Shown piece after piece: positions 8,512 through 12,592 of a stretch of 12,592 nt of DNA. The notes under the pieces are model-generated. The model saw nothing but the letters and a program-made list of their open reading frames with translations, searched no databases and was not told the DNA's origin. Location: positions 1-12,592 of the forward strand of contig JBOGFJ010000074.1 of NCBI GenBank assembly GCA_050743385.1. The letters run 5' to 3'. Made by a program: the position numbers and the translations under genes. This stretch comes from JACDBD01 sp050743385 (lineage in GTDB: Bacteria > Actinomycetota > Acidimicrobiia > IMCC26256 > JACDBD01). The first letter of the stretch is position 1. Each line of letters opens with the position of its first letter.

Positions 8512-9839
8512 TCGCGCTCACTCTCCTCGTTCGGCGGCGAGACCGCTTCGACCCGGCTGGTGATGCTCCCACGGGCGAGCTCGGTATGGAGCACGTCGGC
8601 CGAAGAGAGGCCGTCGGCGTCTCTGCGCACGGAGCCGCGCTCGTCGCGCGTGATCGAGTAGCCCCGCTCGAGCACCCGGCGAGGGTCGAGCGCCCGCACG
8701 CGGGCCTCGTCGGCGTCGAGCTGACGGGACGCACCGCGCGTGAGCCGGCCGCCCGCGGCAACGAGGAGGCGGCGGCGAGCTTCGAGCGCGCCGGCGGCGT
8801 CGTGCACGCCCCGCTTCCCCAGCTCCTCCACCCGGCCCTGACGCCGTTCGAGCGCGCCCAGCTCCTGCACCAGCGCAACCGGCGCGCCCCGCCGTACGCG
8901 CCGGGCGCACTCGCCGAGCTCGTGGGCGGCGATGCGGCACCGCGACCGGGCGAGGCTCGCAACCGCGCGCGACACACCGTCGAGCCGGTCGACGAACTCG
9001 CCCACGCGCTCGACGAGCTCCTGGGCGCACGCGGTGGGCGTCTTGCACGACGTGTGCGCGACCTCGTCGGCGACGCTGCGGTCGACCTCGTGGCCGATGC
9101 CCGTCAGCACCGGCACCGGCATCTCCGCGACGGCGCGGGCGACCGCCTCGGCGTCGAAGGGCGCGAGGTCGCTGCGGGACCCGCCGCCCCGCACGATCAC
9201 GACCACGTCGACGCGCTGGTGGGCCAGCGACCGGAGCGCCCACACGATCCGCTTGGGCGCGCCCGACCCCTGCACCCGCACGTCGGCGAGGCAGACCTGC
9301 CACGCGTACCCGCTGACCTCGAGCGCGTGCACGAAGTCGTGGTAGGCGGCACTGCCCTCGCTGGTGACGAGGCCCACCCGCAGCGGCACCGCCGGCAGGG
9401 GCACGGCGGCGTTGGCGCGCAGCAACCCGTCGGCGGCCAGGGCCTTCAGCACGCGCTCCCGGTTGGCCGCCATGCCGCCGATCGTGAACACCGGGTCGAT
9501 GCCGGTCATGACGAGCTGGAGCCGCCCGTTGGGCGGGTAGAAGTCGACCCGGCCGCGGATGCGCACGCCGACGTCGTCGGCGAGCTTCAGGCCGGCGTCG
9601 CGTAGCGCCGCGTTCACTGCCGGGCGCTCGCCCCGGAACAAGGCGATGTCGAGGCGGGAGAGCACGCGCTCGCCCCGCCCCGCCTTCTCGACCAGCTGGA
9701 AGTAGCTGTGGCCCAGGCCCGAGGTCTTCAGCCCCTGCACCTCGCCCTGCACCCAGACCTCGCGCGGGATCGCGGCCCGCAACGCGTCACGGATGACGGT
9801 ATTGAGCTCGGTGACGGAGAAGGTGGGTTGCTCGTCCAT
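8508..9839 (-). CDS. xseA: Exodeoxyribonuclease VII large subunit
   Basis: 443 residues, ATG at 9839. This is the catalytic subunit of exonuclease VII. The N-terminal OB-fold DNA-binding domain spans about 5-110 (FSVTELNTVIRDAL, VWVQGEVQGLKTS, GVRIRGRVDFYPPNGRLQL). The catalytic core includes VGLVTSEGSAAYHDF (155-169), VDVVVIVRGGGSRSDLAPFD (210-229) and LTGIGHEVDRSVADEVAHTSCKTPTACA (245-272), read as two adjacent motifs. A long helical coiled-coil region follows (about 275-380). A C-terminal LERGYSI (390-396) is the usual closing motif. Key motifs are all intact and the length is normal. It follows the phoX-like gene after 24 bases and overlaps xseB. No clear ribosome site is seen immediately before the ATG. 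Confidence 0.95.
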   Translation of the reverse strand: MDEQPTFSVTELNTVIRDALRAAIPREVWVQGEVQGLKTSGLGHSYFQLVEKAGRGERVLSRLDIALFRGERPAVNAALRDAGLKLADDVGVRIRGRVDFYPPNGRLQLVMTGIDPVFTIGGMAANRERVLKALAADGLLRANAAVPLPAVPLRVGLVTSEGSAAYHDFVHALEVSGYAWQVCLADVRVQGSGAPKRIVWALRSLAHQRVDVVVIVRGGGSRSDLAPFDAEAVARAVAEMPVPVLTGIGHEVDRSVADEVAHTSCKTPTACAQELVERVGEFVDRLDGVSRAVASLARSRCRIAAHELGECARRVRRGAPVALVQELGALERRQGRVEELGKRGVHDAAGALEARRRLLVAAGGRLTRGASRQLDADEARVRALDPRRVLERGYSITRDERGSVRRDADGLSSADVLHTELARGSITSRVEAVSPPNEESERE

Positions 9840-9863
9840 GGGGCGCCCAGTGTGGTTGCTCCG

Positions 9864-11027
9864 TCAAGACCTGCGCTGCTTCTTCCCCTTCTTCTTCGCC
9901 TGCTCGAAGGGGCCGGTGACGGCGTAGGTGACGCCGGAGCCGCCACCGCCGCGCTCGGAGCTGAAGTACAGGTGCCGGCCGTCGGGGGAGAACGCGGGCC
10001 CGCACAGCTCCGACCCCTCGTGGCTCGCGTCCATGCGCAGGAGCGGCACGACCCCACCCGCGCGTGTGATCAGCACCAGCTCCTGGTCGGCCGTCTGGTC
10101 CTCGGCGACAAGCAGGTCGCCGCCGGGTGTCATCACCAGGTTGTCGACCGACGAGATCGGTGAGTCGGGCGCGTCGGCGGGATCGTGCAGCGTCGTGAGC
10201 CTTGCCCGCTTGGCGTCGTACTCCCACACCAACTTGTCGCCCTTGGTCGAGAAGTAGACGACACCGCCCTCGTACCAGATGCCCTCACCACCGTTGAACG
10301 CGGTGCTCTCGGGAACCTGCTGGCGCGTCGGCGTGCCGGTGGCGCTCGGATCGGGAACCTCGAGCCACGTCACCCGGCCCTCATCGTCGACGGCCGCGAC
10401 CTCGAGCGTGCCGGCGTCGAGCTTCGGGTACCGCTCGGGCGTGAACCGATAGAGACGGCCGTCGGGCACGTCCTCGGTGAGGTAGACGTGCTCGCGCTTG
10501 GGGTCGACCGCGGCCGCCTCGTGCTGGAACACCCCGAGCGCGGGCAGCGCGACCGCGGCCTCGCGTCCGGTCGGATCGGTCTCCCACACCTGCCCGCCGG
10601 CGTGCTCCTCGCACGACAGCCACGTGCCCCACGGTGTCGGGCCACCGGCGCAGTTGGTCTGGGTGCCCTCGAGCAGCGGATGGGCGTCGACAACCTCGCC
10701 GCCGCGGTCGAAGCGCACGGCGCCCGCCCCGCCCTCCCCCGGCGTGGGCACCTCGCTGTTCGACGCGTAGATCCAGCCGCCCTTGACGGGGAACGTGGCG
10801 CCGCCGTCGGGGAACCGGTGCCACACGTAGCCGCCGCTCCCGACCGTCTGGGTGGCGCGGGCCACCTCGACCGACGTGAATCCCTCCGGGAGCATGATCC
10901 CGTTGGCGTCGGGCGGGAGCAGCGCCCCGTAGTCGGCGCCGGTACCGGCACCGTCGCCGACCAGACGCGGGAAGCGGACCGCGACCGCCGCTACCCCCGC
11001 CAGCTTCAGGAACTCGCGTCGCTCCAT
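9864..11027 (-). CDS. PhoX-family (DUF839) secreted protein, putative alkaline phosphatase
   Basis: 387 residues from the ATG at 11027. The N-terminus MERREFLKLAGVAAVAVRFP is a twin-arginine signal (RREFLK), so the folded protein is probably exported by Tat. PhoX enzymes are calcium/iron-dependent phosphatases that release phosphate from organic esters outside the membrane. Family features seen are TNCAGGPTPWGTWLSCEE (124-141, with the metal-ligand Glu region), ALGVFQHEAAAVDP (163-176), VYLTEDVPDGRLYRF, FNGGEGIWYEGGVVYFST and VDNLVMTPGGDLLVAED. The end (AFSPDGRHLYFSSER then a Lys/Arg tail) looks beta-propeller-like. It is shorter than many PhoX proteins, so a non-phosphatase propeller of the same family is possible. 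The reading frame continues upstream to 11822, but that part is antisense to another gene. Confidence 0.85.
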   Translation of the reverse strand: MERREFLKLAGVAAVAVRFPRLVGDGAGTGADYGALLPPDANGIMLPEGFTSVEVARATQTVGSGGYVWHRFPDGGATFPVKGGWIYASNSEVPTPGEGGAGAVRFDRGGEVVDAHPLLEGTQTNCAGGPTPWGTWLSCEEHAGGQVWETDPTGREAAVALPALGVFQHEAAAVDPKREHVYLTEDVPDGRLYRFTPERYPKLDAGTLEVAAVDDEGRVTWLEVPDPSATGTPTRQQVPESTAFNGGEGIWYEGGVVYFSTKGDKLVWEYDAKRARLTTLHDPADAPDSPISSVDNLVMTPGGDLLVAEDQTADQELVLITRAGGVVPLLRMDASHEGSELCGPAFSPDGRHLYFSSERGGGGSGVTYAVTGPFEQAKKKGKKQRRS

Positions 11028-11028
11028 C

Positions 11029-11048
11029 AGGTCCCCCCGGGGGGACCT
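11029..11048 (-). promoter_or_regulatory. 20-bp perfect palindrome covering the ribosome binding site of the phoX-like gene
   Basis: AGGTCCCCCCGGGGGGACCT reads the same on both strands and ends one base before the ATG at 11027. On the minus strand its GGGGGGA half is the only plausible Shine-Dalgarno sequence, about five bases from the start. In RNA it could fold into an eight-pair G-C-rich hairpin with a CCGG loop that hides that site. As DNA it could be a dimeric operator. Which of these holds is not decided by the sequence. Confidence 0.55.
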
Positions 11049-11183
11049 TAGCGACCGTGAGAGAACTTTCATGAGGTTCGTCGTTACAAAGCGGACGCGA
11101 AGGGGCAGAGTCGACAATCGTCGTCGCTGCGCGGCGGCGTGACCCCCCCGCACGCACTCGCCCGACCAGCCACGAGGAGATCC

Positions 11184-11750
11184 GTGTCCGCACGCCCGCG
11201 TCGCCGTACGCGCCCGCAGCGGCTCGTCGGCTTCCTCGCCGCCGTCGCCGCCGCCGCCGGGATCAGCTTCGCGATCGGCGCCTTCGCCGGCGGTGACCGA
11301 CCCCGGCTCCCCCCGAACGCCGTCGCCCTGGGCCCACCCGACACCACCACGGAGGTCGCCGGGGAGCAGGCGACCGCACTCCCGGCCGCGCCGCCGCCCA
11401 CCACGGCCGCCGCCCCGCCCACGGAGGTCACCCGCCGTCCGGTCACTACCACCACCACCGACACCGGCACCACCGACACCGGCACGACCGACACCGGCAC
11501 GACCGACACCGGCACCGGCGCCCAGTCGGCGCCCCTCCCGGGAACGAGCGCCCAACCCCCGCCGGCTCCTCCCCCGCCCCCGAGCAGCTCCGACCCGGTC
11601 GTGACCGTCCCGCCGCCCACCAGCAGCGAACCGGCCCCGGCGCCACCGGACGACCACGAGGACGACGACGACGAGCCCGACGACGGGGCCGATTCGGGAC
11701 ACAACGGCGGCCACGGCAAGTCGCGCGGGGGCACGGATCGCACCACGTGA
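11184..11750 (+). CDS. Membrane-anchored Thr/Pro-rich acidic-tailed protein (ALGP-motif protein 1)
   Basis: 188 residues from the GTG at 11184, which has GAGGAGA at 11174-11180 at good spacing; an upstream in-frame GTG at 11139 lacks a site. A basic N-terminus (SARPRRRTRPQR) precedes one hydrophobic segment (about 14-36, LVGFLAAVAAAAGISFAIGA), either an uncleaved anchor or a signal peptide. The motif NAVALGPPD (45-53) follows, then a long disordered Thr/Pro/Ala region with four TDTGT units (92-111), a poly-Pro run, an acidic stretch (DDHEDDDDEPDD, 156-167) and a Gly/His/Ser tail. I recognise no known domain. LPGTS at 118-122 is not a valid sortase LPxTG signal. The next gene has the same architecture and motif, so the two look like paralogues; an envelope or surface role is inferred. 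Confidence 0.72.
   Translation: MSARPRRRTRPQRLVGFLAAVAAAAGISFAIGAFAGGDRPRLPPNAVALGPPDTTTEVAGEQATALPAAPPPTTAAAPPTEVTRRPVTTTTTDTGTTDTGTTDTGTTDTGTGAQSAPLPGTSAQPPPAPPPPPSSSDPVVTVPPPTSSEPAPAPPDDHEDDDDEPDDGADSGHNGGHGKSRGGTDRTT
11457..11516 (+). repeat. Four tandem 15-bp units encoding TDTGT
   Basis: The unit ACCGACACCGGCACS is repeated four times with no gaps, differing only at the last base (C or G). It sits in frame inside the Thr-rich linker of the first ALGP-motif protein. Each unit adds five residues, so slippage would change linker length without breaking the frame. Confidence 0.85.
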
Positions 11751-11773
11751 GAAGACCCGCATCGGCGCCTCAT

Positions 11774-11791
11774 CCCCCGGCCAGACGGGGG
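11774..11791 (+). other. Short GC hairpin between the two ALGP-motif genes
   Basis: CCCCCG (11774-11779) and CGGGGG (11786-11791) form a six-pair stem with a six-base loop in the 83-base gap. No U tract follows, so it is not a typical intrinsic terminator. It could be a weak attenuator, a processing site, or chance in GC-rich DNA. The GGAGGT ribosome site of the next gene lies downstream at 11823. Confidence 0.3.
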
Positions 11792-11833
11792 TGGCAGAAC
11801 TGACGGTGCGATCCCGAACCATGGAGGTCCACC

Positions 11834-12343
11834 GTGGCCCGCACCGTGCTCCAGACGCTGAAGACCAACCGCTTTCTCCGGCTGCTCGTGGGGGGCTCCG
11901 CCGTCTTCGGGACCGGCGCCGGTGCCGCCGCCGCCTTCACCGGGCAGAACCCGGCCGACGCGCCGCCCACCGACGTCGCGCTCGGCCCGACCGACTCCGT
12001 GCCCGGCAGCACGCCGACGACGGTCGACGTCGAGGGCACACCGGTGACGGTTCCCGACTCACTGCCCCCCGACACGCTGGCACTCGGTCCGGCCGACGCC
12101 GCCGACTCGACGCCGGGCTCGGTCGAGGTCACCGTCGACACCACCGGCACCGCGCCGACGGCCGACACCGGTGACACGCCCAACACACCCGACACCCCGC
12201 CCGATGCGAGCCTGCCGACACCCGACACGCCCGACACGCCCGACGTCGACAACCGCGGGCCCGGGAGCTCGAGCAGCGGCCACGGGAGTGGCGGCGGCGA
12301 CGATCACCGCGGCCCGGGCGGCGGGGGCGATGACGACGATTGA
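11834..12343 (+). CDS. Membrane-anchored Thr/Pro/Asp-rich protein (ALGP-motif protein 2)
   Basis: 169 residues from the GTG at 11834, with GGAGGT at 11823-11828, five bases upstream. The start MARTVLQTLKTNRFLRLL is basic, followed by a hydrophobic Gly/Ala segment (about 15-36). The ALGP motif occurs twice: DVALGPTD (47-54) and TLALGPAD (81-88). The rest is Thr/Pro/Asp-rich with PDTPDTPD repeats (about 129-137) and a Gly/Ser/His/Asp tail ending in four Asp. No conserved enzymatic domain is visible. The order of parts matches the preceding gene (anchor, ALGP motif, Thr/Pro linker, Gly/His/Asp tail). The stop lies 14 bases inside the next gene, so that gene is likely co-translated. Confidence 0.72.
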   Translation: MARTVLQTLKTNRFLRLLVGGSAVFGTGAGAAAAFTGQNPADAPPTDVALGPTDSVPGSTPTTVDVEGTPVTVPDSLPPDTLALGPADAADSTPGSVEVTVDTTGTAPTADTGDTPNTPDTPPDASLPTPDTPDTPDVDNRGPGSSSSGHGSGGGDDHRGPGGGGDDDD

Positions 12344-12592
12344 CGCCGCCGTTCCGCCCGTCCCCGACGACCCGGCCGTTCCGGGAACGCGGGACCTCCT
12401 CGCCCGGGGCTCCCGCGTTCTCGGCGCGTTCCTCGACGAGCGGGGCTGGTCGCTCGAGACGGCCCGCCCGGCGCAGGCGGTCTGGCGACCGGGCCGGTCG
12501 CTCGACGTCCGGTTCCAGGCGCGGGTGCGCGCACCCGGCGGCGACCCGCGGCTGCTGACGCTGTGCATTGAACGGGCGGCGCGGCCGAAGCC
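12330..12592 (+). CDS. N-terminal part of an unidentified protein, truncated by window edge
   Basis: Open from the ATG at 12330 to the window end (87 complete codons), too close to the edge for a full call. The GGGGG run at 12323-12327 gives a ribosome site, and the frame overlaps the preceding gene's end by 14 bases. The visible sequence has a short Pro-rich start, a helix (TRDLLARGSRVLGAFLDERGW) and a pair of beta strands around VWRPGRSLDVRFQARVRAP and LLTLCIERAAR. The WRPGRSL-strand-strand pattern reminds me of the N-terminal lobe of aminoglycoside-phosphotransferase-like kinases. That is a weak resemblance and the catalytic part is not in the window. Confidence 0.6.
   Translation, partial: MTTIDAAVPPVPDDPAVPGTRDLLARGSRVLGAFLDERGWSLETARPAQAVWRPGRSLDVRFQARVRAPGGDPRLLTLCIERAARPK

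Noticed and set aside
8496..9605. 369-codon open frame on the plus strand
   Set aside because: Antisense to xseA, whose motifs are intact.
11063..11088. Possible ECF-type promoter GAACTT-N14-GTTACA on the plus strand
   Set aside because: The spacing and -10 half are too far from any ECF consensus I can name to support a call.
11457..11516. Tandem repeats as a possible CRISPR array
   Set aside because: Units are contiguous, 15 bp, in frame and without spacers.
11535..11549. LPGTS as a sortase sorting signal in the first ALGP-motif protein
   Set aside because: It does not match LPxTG and is not followed by a hydrophobic segment and basic tail.
11028..11822. Upstream extension of the phoX-like frame to a 652-residue protein
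   Set aside because: The extension is Gly/Arg/Val-rich antisense of the 11184-11750 gene, and a proper Tat signal with an adjacent ribosome site starts at 11027.

Overview
The window is high-GC DNA (roughly 70% G+C by eye) that looks like an ordinary chromosomal segment from an actinomycete-like bacterium. The gene set (actinobacterial-style SdhA/SdhB, a UdgX-type uracil-DNA glycosylase, frequent GTG starts, GTGA stop/start overlaps, TAnnnT -10 boxes close to start codons) would fit the class Acidimicrobiia or a relative. That placement is inference from style and protein resemblance, not a database result. I see no tRNA, rRNA, CRISPR array, insertion sequence, integrase or phage gene, and no gene-free stretch longer than about 160 bases.

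Layout. 1-2419 (+): the end of a succinate dehydrogenase/fumarate reductase operon, sdhA (5' end missing) then sdhB. 2434-2500: copy 1 of a palindromic repeat at a convergent junction. 2501-4489 (-): udgX, a small dimeric alpha-beta-barrel-like protein, and a putative Fe(II)/2-oxoglutarate oxygenase-like protein. 4513-5966 (+): an SRPBCC-fold protein overlapping a lipoprotein gene. 5970-6035: copy 2 of the repeat, again at a convergent junction. 6039-7445 (-): an FGGY sugar kinase (xylulokinase-like). 7548-8246 (+): a membrane protein with a duplicated DUF4234-like helix motif. 8257-11027 (-): phoX-like, xseA, xseB in one run. 11184-12592 (+): two related membrane-anchored Thr/Pro-rich proteins, then the start of an unidentified protein that overlaps the second.

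How the genes relate. SdhA and SdhB belong to one respiratory/TCA complex, XseA and XseB form exonuclease VII, and UdgX handles uracil in DNA. The remaining genes are metabolic or envelope genes with no obvious common pathway. Most interesting are the two matching palindromic repeats, the UdgX protein with a variant of the loop that carries its covalent histidine, the pair of ALGP-motif membrane proteins, the 20-bp perfect palindrome covering the phoX ribosome binding site, and a 13-bp inverted repeat touching the -10 box of the DUF4234-like gene. I did not find convincing evidence of a wholly new multi-gene system.
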